Part shown: positions 28,032 through 37,919 of the stretch, piece after piece
How the letters are laid out: each line of letters starts with the position of its first letter
Position numbering within the stretch: the first letter of the stretch is position 1
Assembly (NCBI GenBank): GCA_964545715.1
Contig: CAZJHX010000015.1
Coordinates: forward strand, 32,423 to 96,422
Length of the DNA stretch: 64,000 nt
Reading direction: 5' to 3'
Source: CAZJHX01 sp964545715
GTDB lineage: Bacteria > Myxococcota_A > UBA9042 > GCA-2863065
Translations under genes and position numbers: made by a program
The notes under the pieces: model-generated
Seen by the model: the letters and a program-made list of their open reading frames with translations, nothing else
What the model was told of the DNA's origin: nothing
Databases searched by the model: none

Positions 28032-29378
28032 CTAACCGCGCGAGTGGTCGACCGTGGCGTCCAGCGTACCCACTCCCAACAGGATCTCCACCGCATCTCC
28101 AGCGGCGGCCTGAGCATGGGACCGTATCACGGACGCGTCGTCCTGGCGTCGAACGATGGCATAGCCGCGGCTCAGCACCCCTTTTGGGCTCATCGCTTGC
28201 AGGCGGGACGTCAGGGTCGCGAGGCGCGCTTTGTCGCGCTCCAGTTGGGTGGTCATCGCGCGCCCGAGCCGTGCCTGCGCCGCCGAAAGCGACGTCCCCT
28301 CGCGCTTGAGCCGGGCCAACGGGTGCACCACGGTCAGCCGGCCGGACAGCGCTCGAAGCCGGTTGGCCGCGTCCCGGCGTCGCACCGTCAAAGCGCGGCG
28401 CAGGCGACCATCCAGATCGTCCAGGCGCTGCCAGCGCTCGCGCATCAGTCGCCGGGGATCCGTCAGCCGACCGCTGAGCGCCGTCAGCCGCCCGCGCGCG
28501 TGCTCCAGTGTTCGGCGCAGGCCCAGTCCGCCACGTCGCTGCAGCCCGTCCAGGTAGTCGAGCAGCTCGTCGAGTCGAGGCACGACCAGATCGCCCACGC
28601 CGGTCGGCGTCGCCGCGCGCGCATCCGCGACAAAGTCGGACAGCATGTTGTCGATCTCGTGGCCGACAGCCGAGACGACCGGCTTGGGGCAGCCGGCGAT
28701 CGCCCGGGCCAGCCGCTCATCGTTGAAAGCCCACAGGTCCTGCAGCGAGCCGCCGCCGCGACCGATCACCACCACGTCCACGTCTCGGACGTGCGCCACC
28801 GCCTGCAGCGCGCGGATCAGTCGCGGTGGTGCGTCGTCGCCTTGCACCGGGGCGCCCGCCAGCAGGATCGGCACCGGAAAGCGCGCATGCACAGACTTGA
28901 TGATGTCCGCGATCGCGGCGCCGCTGGGCGATGTGACCACACCCACGCGTCGAGGCAACTTGGGCAGCGGGCGCTTGCGTGTGTGGTCGAAGAGGCCCTC
29001 GGCGTGCAGCTTCCGCTTGAGCGCATCCAGTTGGGCGAGCAGCTCGCCCTCGCCGGCCAGGCGCATGAACCGCACCACAAGCTGATAGCGGCCGTGAGGC
29101 GGGTAGATCTCGATGCCGCCGGTGCAGATGACCCGGTCCCCGTTCTGCGGCGGCCGGTACATCCGGTAGGCAGCGCTGCGAAACAGCACGGACGGCAGCG
29201 TCGCGTTGCGCCCTTTCAGGTCGAAATAGACGTGCCCCGAGCTTGCGCGCCGGCAGGACACGACCTCGCCCTCGACCGACACCTCCGGAAAGGCGCCTTC
29301 CACCAGTTTTTTGAGCTCGGCAGTGAGCTGATCGACCGTCCGAACGCCGGGCCGGTCGTCCCACAGGGCTTGCTGCAT
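28032..29378 (-). CDS. xseA: Exodeoxyribonuclease VII large subunit
   Basis: 448 residues. The N-terminal OB-fold covers about 8-105 (SVEGEVVSC, GHVYFDLKG). The catalytic part has VGVVTSPSGAAI, the glycine-rich VVIGRGGGSLQDLWAFND and VVSAVGHEID. The C-terminus is a long coiled coil and a SKGVLSRGYAIV motif that closes the family. XseA with XseB degrades single-stranded DNA to oligonucleotides. No xseB candidate was seen nearby. Confidence 0.95.
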   Translation of the reverse strand: MQQALWDDRPGVRTVDQLTAELKKLVEGAFPEVSVEGEVVSCRRASSGHVYFDLKGRNATLPSVLFRSAAYRMYRPPQNGDRVICTGGIEIYPPHGRYQLVVRFMRLAGEGELLAQLDALKRKLHAEGLFDHTRKRPLPKLPRRVGVVTSPSGAAIADIIKSVHARFPVPILLAGAPVQGDDAPPRLIRALQAVAHVRDVDVVVIGRGGGSLQDLWAFNDERLARAIAGCPKPVVSAVGHEIDNMLSDFVADARAATPTGVGDLVVPRLDELLDYLDGLQRRGGLGLRRTLEHARGRLTALSGRLTDPRRLMRERWQRLDDLDGRLRRALTVRRRDAANRLRALSGRLTVVHPLARLKREGTSLSAAQARLGRAMTTQLERDKARLATLTSRLQAMSPKGVLSRGYAIVRRQDDASVIRSHAQAAAGDAVEILLGVGTLDATVDHSRG

Positions 29379-29478
29379 GCGTCGATGCTACCAGCGTTTG
29401 ACGGGATACAAAATTGCAAAGGGACGGCCGCGCCTGTTAGTGTTCAGCACGTCGATTATGCCGCCTTGGGAGAGCATC

Positions 29479-31119
29479 TTGAAGACACGCCTGTGTGTAC
29501 TGATGACGATGGGGATCGTCTTTGCGGCCGCGTCCGCGGAGGCGCAGTTGATCCAAACGTACAAGCACGACCAGTTCGACGAGAGCATTTACGGCGCCGT
29601 CAATGAGATGAACGGCAAGATTCTCCAGAACGAGCCGGGCTTCGTCGCGGGCGAGGCTTTCGGGGCCCTGTTCCGACCCGGCAAGGCCGACTATCCGCTC
29701 AAGATTCTAGGAATCGACGTCATCTTCGGCGGTCCCAAGGCCTACCCCGACCTGGCGACCAACATCGAGCTGGAGGTGTATCTAGACGCCGGCGTGGCGG
29801 CGATGCCGGCCAACACCACGCCCGACTTCAAGATCTCATCGACCGAATTCTATAACGCAGACACCAACGAGTTCGGCATCCCGATCAAGGGCAACATCGC
29901 GTATCAATTCGACTTCAACGAGGACGATGAGAAAGGCGCACCTCCGGGGGTGGAGGCCGGCAACATCCTCATCATGATCCGGTTTAACCAGGAGGCCTAC
30001 ACGCTGACGTCGGAGTGGGGCACCCCGCTGTGCGAGAAGCTGGTCATCCCCGGGCTGTTGGAGACGTGCGGTTGCCAGCCGGTGTCGATGATTCTCGACA
30101 ACGCTCTAACCCCGCTGGTGAACGTGATGCACATCGTGCACCCGATCGGGACCTGCTCGGGGGCCAAGAAGTGGTTCTTCTTTGAGGACGTCCAGGCCGA
30201 AGGCAAGAAGCTCAACGGCGACGTGATCATCCGGATGCGCGTCGAGACGTCGGCCAGCTGCGTGCCGGACTGCACCGACAAAGACTGTGGCGACGACCTG
30301 TGCGGCGGGAGCTGCGGTACGTGTGACATCGGGACGGTGTGCGAGGCACAGAAATGCGTGGAGGACACCTGCGCCCCGAATTGCCCCGCCGGCGCTCAGT
30401 GCGGTCCGGACGGCTGTGGCGGTAGCTGCGGCGTGTGCGACGCGGGCAACGTCTGTGAGAGCCATAAATGTGGGCCGCCCGACAGCGCCTGCACGTGCGA
30501 CGAGAAGGACTGCGGCGACAACGGCTGCGGTGTCAGCTGCGGCTTCTGCGCGGAGGGCTACGAGTGCACGCAGAGCAAGTGCGTGGAGACGGGCGGCACC
30601 GACACCGGCGGCGAGGTACCCACCGATGAGCTCGAGCTCACGAGCATCAGTCCGGCGACCGGCTTTGGGGACGAGCAGACGCCTGTGTCCATCCTGGGCA
30701 AGGGCTTCACCGACGGCATCAAGGTCAAGCTTGGCGGCACCGACTTGATCGCCGTGAGCGTCACCGGATCCGAGTTCATCGAGGCGACCGTGCCCAAGGG
30801 CATCGCGGCCGGGATGTACACGCTGATCGCCATCGATGAGTCCGGACAGACGGCTCAGCTGCCGGACGCGTTCGAGATAAAGGACAGAGAGGAGCCCGCG
30901 CCGGCCTGCGGTGACGGCATGTGCAACCCCGGTGAGGACTGCTCCCTGTGTCCCGGCGATTGCGGCCAGTGCCCGGCAGAGACGCCCAAGGACGAGGGCT
31001 GTGGCTGCGATCTAGCGCCTTCGAGCGCCCCATCGGGCCCGATGATTCCCCCCGGCGCGGCAGTGATCCTGTTGCTGGCCCTGGGCCTGTTCGTGGGACA
31101 GCGCCGCCTTTCCGCGTAG
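29479..31119 (+). CDS. Exported Cys-rich protein with IPT/TIG domain and MYXO-CTERM-like anchor
   Basis: 546 residues from TTG at 29479 (GGGAG 6-8 bases upstream); ATG at 29458 is an alternative. A signal peptide ends SAEA. Residues 25-265 are a beta-rich domain of unknown family. Residues 280-400 are Cys-rich CGxxxCGGSCGxC repeats. An IPT/TIG immunoglobulin-like domain follows (LTSISPATGFGDEQTPVSILG...). The C-terminus has CGCDL, a hydrophobic stretch and QRRLSA, like the MYXO-CTERM sorting signal of myxobacterial surface proteins. A cell-surface role is likely. Confidence 0.8.
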   Translation: MKTRLCVLMTMGIVFAAASAEAQLIQTYKHDQFDESIYGAVNEMNGKILQNEPGFVAGEAFGALFRPGKADYPLKILGIDVIFGGPKAYPDLATNIELEVYLDAGVAAMPANTTPDFKISSTEFYNADTNEFGIPIKGNIAYQFDFNEDDEKGAPPGVEAGNILIMIRFNQEAYTLTSEWGTPLCEKLVIPGLLETCGCQPVSMILDNALTPLVNVMHIVHPIGTCSGAKKWFFFEDVQAEGKKLNGDVIIRMRVETSASCVPDCTDKDCGDDLCGGSCGTCDIGTVCEAQKCVEDTCAPNCPAGAQCGPDGCGGSCGVCDAGNVCESHKCGPPDSACTCDEKDCGDNGCGVSCGFCAEGYECTQSKCVETGGTDTGGEVPTDELELTSISPATGFGDEQTPVSILGKGFTDGIKVKLGGTDLIAVSVTGSEFIEATVPKGIAAGMYTLIAIDESGQTAQLPDAFEIKDREEPAPACGDGMCNPGEDCSLCPGDCGQCPAETPKDEGCGCDLAPSSAPSGPMIPPGAAVILLLALGLFVGQRRLSA

Positions 31120-31203
31120 AGGGCTCAACACTCACATACCAGAGTCACAAACCGTCTCGTTTTATCTTTACTTTGTTTGGCGCTGTCCCGATGGGAAGGT
31201 GTC

Positions 31204-31932
31204 ATGCAAAAGCTTCTTGTTATCAGTCTAGTAGTCTCCCTGTTTCCGTGCGCGGCCGCAGCGGACAAGCTCGACAACGCGATCAGTCTGCTGAAAGTGC
31301 CGGTCTTCAAGGTCCGGGCCCAAGCTGCACTGGCACTGGGCAGCCGGAGAGCGGAGGCGAAGCGGGTCGTGGGACCGCTGACCCAGGCGCTCGAGGATCC
31401 CCATCGCGCTGTCAGGGCCGCCGCCGCTATCGCGTTGGGCAAGCTCACCGCCATCGAGGCCGCCTCGGCGCTCAGCGATGCGATGAGCGACGACGATCGC
31501 GTTGTAGCCCGCATGGCTCGCAAATCGCTCGATCGAGTGCTGCAGGCGTTTGTGCGCAATCGCGGCCGCTTCGAGGAGCGCCGGTTCAACTTCTATGTTG
31601 CCGGACTGCGGGCTGACGGTCGATTCAAGGATCTCGTCATCGAGCGCCTGCTGAAGCATGACAACGTCAACGTCGGTGTCACCGCGGACTTCTCCAAAGA
31701 CAGCAAAGACCCGCCCCCGGTCGTCGACCTCGCCCTGCGTGGTGAGATGACCCGGATCGATGGACAGCGAGCACATCTGAAGCTCACGCTGGCCCTTCGA
31801 AAGGGCGGCTACGTGCTGACGAGCTGGAAGCGCGTGGTCGCCATCGGCAAGACGCGTGACGACGTCCTGGCCAACGCGGCTCAGCTCGCGGTTGGTCGGG
31901 TGCTTGGATACCTTGGAGCAGGTCGGAGATAA
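31204..31932 (+). CDS. Exported HEAT-repeat protein
   Basis: 242 residues from ATG at 31204 with GGGAAGG upstream. A signal peptide ends CAAA. Residues 20-120 form HEAT/PBS-lyase-type repeats (VRAQAALALGSRRAEAKRVVGPL, AVRAAAAIALGKLT). The C-terminal half is beta-rich with no recognised family. It lies 3 bases before a membrane HAMP protein. Function unknown. Confidence 0.75.
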   Translation: MQKLLVISLVVSLFPCAAAADKLDNAISLLKVPVFKVRAQAALALGSRRAEAKRVVGPLTQALEDPHRAVRAAAAIALGKLTAIEAASALSDAMSDDDRVVARMARKSLDRVLQAFVRNRGRFEERRFNFYVAGLRADGRFKDLVIERLLKHDNVNVGVTADFSKDSKDPPPVVDLALRGEMTRIDGQRAHLKLTLALRKGGYVLTSWKRVVAIGKTRDDVLANAAQLAVGRVLGYLGAGRR

Positions 31933-31935
31933 CCC

Positions 31936-32679
31936 ATGCCATACCCTCACGAGAGCACGATGCCCACGACAACGATCGAGAAGAAAGTAGAGCGCCCGGA
32001 GCAGACCAGGCCGTCCTTTGATACGCCGACCGAGCGCATCATTGAGGAGCCGACCAAGCGTCGCACAGGCAGCGGCGGTGGTGGTGGAGGCCCTCAGCCG
32101 GCCAAGACCTCCAGCTACGAGCAGCGCTCGGCGCGAAACTACCTGGTCAACAGACAGTTTCAGCTGAAGTGGGTCTCCCTGATCCTGGTGCTGACCACGC
32201 TGCTGTTCGGTACGCTCAGCGCCTACATCTATCAGCACGAGCGCCACGCGTCCGAGGCCGTCCTGAACGGCTTGAACCAGATGTACACCGCCGAAGAGGT
32301 CGCCGTGATGAAGGACTTCTTCATCTCCAGCGACAAGACGGTGCTGTGGGGTCTGGCGAGCACAGGCGCGCTGTTGGTCATCCTGCTGGCCGGCGTCGGC
32401 ATCGTACTGACCCACCGCATGGCGGGTCCGGTGCACGCGCTGAGCATGAGCATGGCGCAGGTGCGCTCCGGTCGCTGGAAAGGCGTCCGCGGTGTCCGCG
32501 ACGGTGATGAGTTCCAGGAGCTGGCGCAGCAGTGGGTCGATACAGTCTCCGTGCTGTGCAAGAAAGAAGAGCTCGAGGTGCAACAGCTGGAGGACGTCTG
32601 CATGATGGACGGCGTGCCTGAGCCCGTGAAAGTCCAGCTGATCAAGATCGCCGCCCGCAAGCGCCGCTACGTCGAGTAG
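31936..32679 (+). CDS. Membrane protein with HAMP-like domain and no output domain
   Basis: 247 residues. A polar N-terminal tail (1-70) with a poly-Gly run precedes two membrane segments (about 78-98 and 133-156) that bracket a 35-residue external loop. After the second segment HRMAGPVHALSMSMAQVRSGRW reads as a HAMP relay helix. The protein then ends with about 60 helical residues and no kinase or methyl-accepting domain. It may pass a signal to a partner protein, but the partner is unknown. Confidence 0.7.
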   Translation: MPYPHESTMPTTTIEKKVERPEQTRPSFDTPTERIIEEPTKRRTGSGGGGGGPQPAKTSSYEQRSARNYLVNRQFQLKWVSLILVLTTLLFGTLSAYIYQHERHASEAVLNGLNQMYTAEEVAVMKDFFISSDKTVLWGLASTGALLVILLAGVGIVLTHRMAGPVHALSMSMAQVRSGRWKGVRGVRDGDEFQELAQQWVDTVSVLCKKEELEVQQLEDVCMMDGVPEPVKVQLIKIAARKRRYVE

Positions 32680-32729
32680 TCGCCGCCTTTGAGGCGCGCC
32701 CCGCGGTACAAATCCTGTACAAGTGTGGG

Positions 32730-34022
32730 ATGCAGCCCACCCGTCGAACCTTTCTCAAGTCCAGCCTTGTCGTCGCCGGCGCCGCCCTGAGCGGGTGTGG
32801 CTCCGATGACCTTGCCGGCCCAGGCGCCGACGCGGCCCAGCCTCCCGATGTCGCACCGTTTGACGACATCATCACGCTCGAGGACGTGCCCCCGGACGTC
32901 GCGCCCGATGTAGAGGACGTCCCCGATGTGGAGCCTGATCCGTGCACCAACCCTTTTGCAGGCGGTGAGCTGCTCGGGACCCTGGGCTTTGTGGGCGAGG
33001 GCAATCCGCCCCTGGACGAGCCGTTCAACGAGGGCCTGGACGGGCGCCTGTACCACGACCTCAGCGCGATGACGCACGACACGCTGCTGACGCCAATCGA
33101 GCACTTTTACATCCGCACCCGCAAGCCCGATACCCTGGACCTGGCCCAGCCCTGGTCCGCCACCATCAACGGTCTGGTCGAGCAGCAGCGTACGCTCACA
33201 ATGGCCGATCTCGAGCCGCTGATCGAGCCACAGGGGACGCATCTGCTCGAGTGCTCGGGCAACGGGATAAACAGCCACTTCGGCATGCTTAGCGCGACCG
33301 AGTTCTCGGGCGTGTCGGTGGAGAAGGTCCTCGGGCTGGTCGACATCAAGGCCGACGCGACGCGCGTGCTGATCGGCGGCTACGACGACCACAGCCAGTT
33401 TTCGGAGAAGTCGACTCCGGGCGCCTCCTGGGTGTTTACCCTCGAGCAGCTGAAGACCGCCGGCGCCTTCTTGGCGACCCACATGGGAGGCGAGCCGCTC
33501 ACGCCCGATCACGGGCAGCCGGTGAGACTTTACGTGCCGGGCTGGTATGGGTGCTGCTCGGCCAAGTGGTTGAACGAGATCCGCCTGGTAAACGACGACG
33601 AGCCCGCGACCAGCCAGATGAAGGAGTTTGCGACGCGCACCCATCAAAGCAAGCAGCACGCGCTGGCCCGGGACTATATCGCCGCCACCATGGACCAGGC
33701 GGCCATGCCGATTCGCGTCGAGAAGTGGCGCGTAGATGGCGCGCTGACGTATCGCGTCTGGGGGATCTTGTGGGGCGGCTACCAACCGGCCACGGGCGTG
33801 CTGATCAAGTTTGCCAAGCTGGGCTTCTTTCCGCCGTGGGCGCCCGTGGACGTGTGCCCCGCTGCCACCACAAACGCCACGTGGACCCTGTGGTCGCATC
33901 AGTGGACGCCTGAGCAGCCCGGCGACTACGAGATCGCGCTGAAGCTCAACGATCCGGAGATCCCGACGCGCCGGCTGGACCTGGGCTACTACAACCGCGT
34001 CGTTCGCGTGGAGGAGATTTAG
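32730..34022 (+). CDS. Tat-exported molybdopterin oxidoreductase, sulfite-oxidase family
   Basis: 430 residues. The N-terminus RRTFLKSSLVVAGAALSGC combines a twin-arginine signal with a lipobox-like Cys, so a folded, possibly lipid-anchored exported enzyme is expected. A low-complexity Asp/Pro/Val linker follows. The molybdopterin domain has LLECSGNG, with the presumed molybdenum-ligand Cys near residue 175, and LRLYVPGWYGCCSAKWLNEI-type motifs (here VRLYVPGWYGC). The C-terminal immunoglobulin-like dimerisation domain ends the chain. The substrate cannot be told: sulfite or another sulfur or nitrogen compound. It converges on a selenoprotein gene with a 4-base overlap of their ends. Confidence 0.88.
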   Translation: MQPTRRTFLKSSLVVAGAALSGCGSDDLAGPGADAAQPPDVAPFDDIITLEDVPPDVAPDVEDVPDVEPDPCTNPFAGGELLGTLGFVGEGNPPLDEPFNEGLDGRLYHDLSAMTHDTLLTPIEHFYIRTRKPDTLDLAQPWSATINGLVEQQRTLTMADLEPLIEPQGTHLLECSGNGINSHFGMLSATEFSGVSVEKVLGLVDIKADATRVLIGGYDDHSQFSEKSTPGASWVFTLEQLKTAGAFLATHMGGEPLTPDHGQPVRLYVPGWYGCCSAKWLNEIRLVNDDEPATSQMKEFATRTHQSKQHALARDYIAATMDQAAMPIRVEKWRVDGALTYRVWGILWGGYQPATGVLIKFAKLGFFPPWAPVDVCPAATTNATWTLWSHQWTPEQPGDYEIALKLNDPEIPTRRLDLGYYNRVVRVEEI

Positions 34023-37000
34023 GGCTCCGCCAGCAGCTGCTTCACCAGCGCCTCGGCTTCCGCCACATTGAACGAGCTCTTGATCGACCGGATGACCCCG
34101 TTTTTGTCGATGATGACGTCACGCGGATACGGGTAGCCGCTGCCCGGCGGATAATCGAACTGCCACAGCGTGCCGGAGTCCTTCAGGATCGGATAAGTGA
34201 CACCGGTCTGCTCGACAAAGTCGGCCAGCAGGGCCGGGGGCGTGCCGTTGTGCACCCCGTATACCAGCACACCCTGGTCCTTGTATTTCTGCCACAGCGC
34301 GTCTTCGATGTCTGATAACTCCAGACCGCAGATCGGTCAGAACAGCGCGAAGTAGGCCAGCACCACCACGTGACCTGAGAGGGCGCTGACCTGGCCGGCG
34401 CCGCTGGGGTCCAAAAAGCCGAACGCGTCTGTGATCGAGTCGCCCACGGCCAGCGTGTTGAAGTCGCCGCCGCCGTTGATCAGGTGCATCTCGAAGGGGC
34501 TCTGGCCGGAGTCCGGATCGTTGGTCGACAGCGAGAGGTTGCCGTCTACCACGGGGCCGTCGGGCACCGCCGAGACCTCCAACAGGGCGACGCCGCCCGG
34601 CTCCACCTCGAGAGACGTCGGGTCGACGGCGTAGGCGTTGGCCGGCAGCGCCGTGATCGAGCTCACGCTCAACGGCAGCAGGCCCCGGTTGCGGACCAGC
34701 ACGCCCTGGGTCTTGGTCTTGCTCTTGCCGAAGTTGATCAGCTCGTCGGTGATCCACAGGTCGGGGCCGACCTGACCGGGCGCGTACTGGACAAAGTGCA
34801 TGCCCTCCCACTCGGCGACGTGCGCGATGCCGTTGTGCAGCGCCACGCCAAAGACCTGATTCAGCTGCGGAAAGAGCTTGATCTGCTCAGTGCCCAGCAG
34901 CTGCAGGGTGGCCGTATCGTAGAGCGCCAGATGGCTCCAGGCCGCGACCGCCAGCAGACCGTCATCCGCCGACACCGCCTGCACCGAGCCCATGCCGTCC
35001 AGCAGCGTGATGAGGGACGGCGCGGCCGGCGCAGACACGTCGTAGATGCCGATGCCGCCGCCGCCGAACGCGACAAAGACCCGCTGTCCGTCGGCGTCCA
35101 CGTCACGAGCCAGCGCGGGCGTCGGGATCGCCCCTACCATTGTTGGCGCGGCCGGCTCGCTCACGTCGATGACTTTGAGCCCTCCCTCGCCGTCGGCGAC
35201 GTAGCCGTGGTCGCCGAGCAGCGCGATCTTCCACGCGTTTTCAAAGCCGCCCAGGGTCTCGTACACCGTTGGCACGCCGCTGCCGGGCGTGGGATAGATG
35301 CGCAGCCCGCCGCCGTGGACAGCCACGTACAGGATGTTGTCTCGCCATGTCATCCCCTCGAACAGCGTGTCGGTTTCCTGGATGATGTCCTGCTGAACGA
35401 GCTCGGTCGCCGGCGTGACGTGATAGGTGGCCAGCAGCGGCGTCGGGACCCAGGTGTCGCCGTGATGCGCGAAATAGACGACCCGCGTGCCGTCCGCCAG
35501 CACCGGGCCGATGCCGACACGCTGGCAGCGGTCGAGCTTGGTGCCCAGGTACTGGGGGCTGCCCGGGTTGGTGACCTTGGCGACGTGCATGCCGAAGCCA
35601 CCGCACCCGTACGTGTAGACGCCGTCCGTCTCGATGTCGACCAGCTCGTATCCGGTCGACTCCGCCAGGTAGACCAGGCTGTCGCCCTCGCTGCAGCAGG
35701 TGCCGTCGATGGGCGGGCCGCCGCCGCCGCACCCGGTCCCATTGGCGCACGGCAGGCAGTCGAGTCCGGAGCAGGCGCCGCAGGTGGGATCGGGCGTAGA
35801 GATGCAGCCGAACGTCTCGAAGCACGTGTCCGTGGTGCAGGCGTCCCCGTCATCGCACGCAACCGGCGCGCCCTTGCACACGCCGCCTGCGCACGAATCC
35901 GCGACGGTGCAGGTGTCGCCGTCATCGCACGCGCCGGCCTGGGGGGTGTGTTGGCAGGCTCCGTCCGTGCAGCTGTCGGCTGTGCAGGCGTTGCTGTCGT
36001 CGCAGCTGATCGGGTCGCCCTTGAAGCAGATGCCCGCGACGCAGATGCCCGGCTGCTGGCAGGCGTCGCCCAGCGCGCAGGGCTCCGGCACATCCTCGTG
36101 CACGCAGCCGCCCTGGGCCGTGTAGCAGAGGTCGTCGGTGCAGACGTTGCCGTCGTCGCAGTCGGGCACGGGGCCGCCCACACACGCCTCGCCCATGCAC
36201 GCATCCGGTGCCGTGCACGGGTCGCCGTCGTCACACGGCAGGCTATTTGCGGCAAAGACGCACTGCTCGTCCTGGCAGCTGTCGTCGGTGCAGGGGTTGC
36301 TGTCGTCGCACGGCGTCGGCGGACCGGCCAGGCACACCCCGCCGGCGCACGTCCCCGCCTGGGTGCATACGACGCCGTCGTCGCAGGGCAGCCCGTCATC
36401 GTTGATCGTGGTGCACCCCTGCGCGGCATCGCAGGCGGTGGTCGAGCACGGATTGTCGTCGGCGCATGTGACAGCCGCGCCGCCGACGCAGCTCCCTGCC
36501 GCACACGCGTCGTTTGTGGTGCACAGGTTGTCGTCGTCGCAGGGCAGCGTGTTGGCGATAAGCTCGCACAGGCCTGTCGAGGGCTCGCATTTGCTGCTGA
36601 GACAGGCCGCGTCGCTGGGCGGGCACGACACGATGGTGGCCGCGTCGGGGACGCACGTGAAGGGGAAGTCCGACGTGTCGCATTTGAGGGCGCCGTTGCA
36701 CAGGTTGTCGTCGTCCAGGACGGCGCAGTCGGCGTCGACCTCGCACAGGCACCAGCTGTCGCCGCCCGCGCAGACGCCGTCGCTGCAGACCGTGCCGTAG
36801 GTGCACGGAAGCCCATCGTCACACTCGATCGTGTTGTTGGTGTGCATGCAGCCGGTGTTGGGGTCGCAGGCGTCGTCGGTGCACGGGTTGTCGTCGTCGC
36901 AGCTCATGGCCGCGCCCGGCACGCAGAGCCCGTCGCCGCAGGTATCGCCCAGGGTGCACACGCTGCCGTCGTCGCATGGCGAGGTGTTGGCTAATTGATT

Positions 37001-37849
37001 GCAGCCGCTTTGGGCGTCGCAGACGTCCGTGGTGCAGGGGTTGCCGTCGTCGCAGGACATGATCTGCTTGCTGGTGCACAGGGACTCGGTGCAGGTGTCC
37101 GCCGTGGTGCAGGCGTTGTTGTCGTCGCAGGGCTGGGTGTTGGGCAGGTACACACACCCGACCGCATCGTGGCAGGTGTCGTCGGTGCACGGGTTGTCGT
37201 CGGCGCACGGCAGATCCGCGCCCGTGCACGCCCCCAGCGCGCACCCGTCGTTGATGGTGCAGGCGCTCAGGTCGTCGCATGGCGCCGCGTTTGGCGCGAA
37301 GACGCAGCCGATCTCGGCCTCGCAGCTGTCGTCGGTACAGGGCTGGTTGTCGTCGCAGCTGATCGGGTTTGAAGAGCACGCGCCGTCGGCGCAGGAGTCG
37401 CCCTCGGTGCACGCGTTGTCATCGTCGCAGGGCGACGTATTGGCGGTGAAGACACAGCCTGCTGCGGGGTTGCAGGCGTCCTCTGTGCACGGGTTGTCGT
37501 CATCGCAGGCCAGCGGTGGCCCGGTCGCGCAGACCCCGTCGGCGCAGGTGTCGGCTGTGGTGCACGGGTTGTCGTCGTCGCAGGGGGTGCCGTCCTGGAC
37601 CGGCTGCAAGGCGCAGCGAGCTTCAACCGGCAGGCAGACGGGCACCTCGCATGGGGAGGTCGGCGTGACGATCAGGGCGCAGTCGGTGGCCAGCGCACAC
37701 TCGGGCGCGCCGGTGTCGGACGGAGGCGTTGAGCCTGGCTCTGTTGCGGCCACGTCGAGCGGTCCTGTGCCGGCGTCCTGCTCTGCCGTTTCGCTTTCGC
37801 AGCCAAACGCCAGCACAGCCATGCTCCAGATAACCACCGCGCGTCCCAT
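34019..37849 (-). CDS. Predicted selenoprotein: Cys-repeat lipoprotein, beta-propeller, Sec-redoxin (UGA = Sec1171)
   Basis: 1276 residues if UGA at 34337-34339 is read as selenocysteine. Signal peptide with lipobox AFGC (Cys17). Residues 90-700 hold about 20 CDDxNxCT cysteine-rich units. A beta-propeller with LVIVD-like repeats (GLKVIDVSEPAAPTMVG) covers about 716-1025. An ASH-like immunoglobulin domain with VDPTSLEVEPGG covers about 1026-1125. A thioredoxin/TlpA-type domain starts VVVLAYFALF, then U-P-I-C at 1171-1174, and ends with DVIIDKNGVI. In ordinary homologues the position holds Cys (CPxC). The 105 codons after the UGA continue the redoxin fold in frame with no start signal of their own. 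The divergent paralogue has UGA at the same site. Sec machinery is not in the window. Confidence 0.85.
34310..34339 (-). promoter_or_regulatory. UGA recoding site with SECIS-like hairpin (selenoprotein 1)
   Basis: After UGA (34339-34337) and 10 bases, GTCTGG (34326-34321) pairs with TCAGAC (34315-34310) around the loop AGTTA; the innermost pair is G-U. The loop lies 16-20 bases downstream of the UGA and has G at its second position, as bacterial SECIS elements do. The same hairpin and loop start occur in the paralogue. Confidence 0.7.
35760..37590 (-). repeat. Tandem Cys-rich coding repeats (CDDxNPCT units)
   Basis: About 20 imperfect units, each around 75-100 bases, encode the pattern CDD(D/G/S)NxCT-x2-5-C-x4-C. 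They give recurrent DNA strings such as GTCGTCGTCGCA. Units diverge in sequence and length and stay in frame, so this is protein-level expansion of disulfide modules, not a CRISPR or a satellite. Confidence 0.85.
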
Positions 37850-37871
37850 GGCACAATGGTACCGTCAACAG

Positions 37872-37895
37872 CGGTTTTGTTACGTAACCAAACCG
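37872..37895. promoter_or_regulatory. 24-bp near-perfect palindrome between the divergent selenoprotein genes
   Basis: Left half CGGTTTTGTTAC and right half GTAACCAAACCG are reverse complements at 11 of 12 positions, and the core GTTACGTAAC is perfect. It sits in the 70-bp gap between the two start codons (37849 and 37920). This is the shape and place of an operator for a dimeric regulator acting on both genes. The regulator is unknown. Confidence 0.6.
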
Positions 37896-37919
37896 GATGT
37901 GCGGCGACAGGAGTGCATG

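Noticed and set aside
34019..34270. A separate 84-residue thioredoxin-like gene on the minus strand
   Set aside because: The fold's N-terminal half lies upstream of it in the same frame across the UGA at 34337-34339; it is part of the selenoprotein.
35760..37590. CRISPR-like or satellite repeats
   Set aside because: The repeats vary in sequence and spacing, stay in one reading frame and encode regular Cys motifs, with no unique spacers of equal length.
36995..37916. Plus-strand coding upstream of 37917 in the frame of selenoprotein 2
   Set aside because: It mirrors the Cys-repeat region of the opposite gene; the tandem ATG with GGAG and a lipobox signal peptide at 37920 is the real start.
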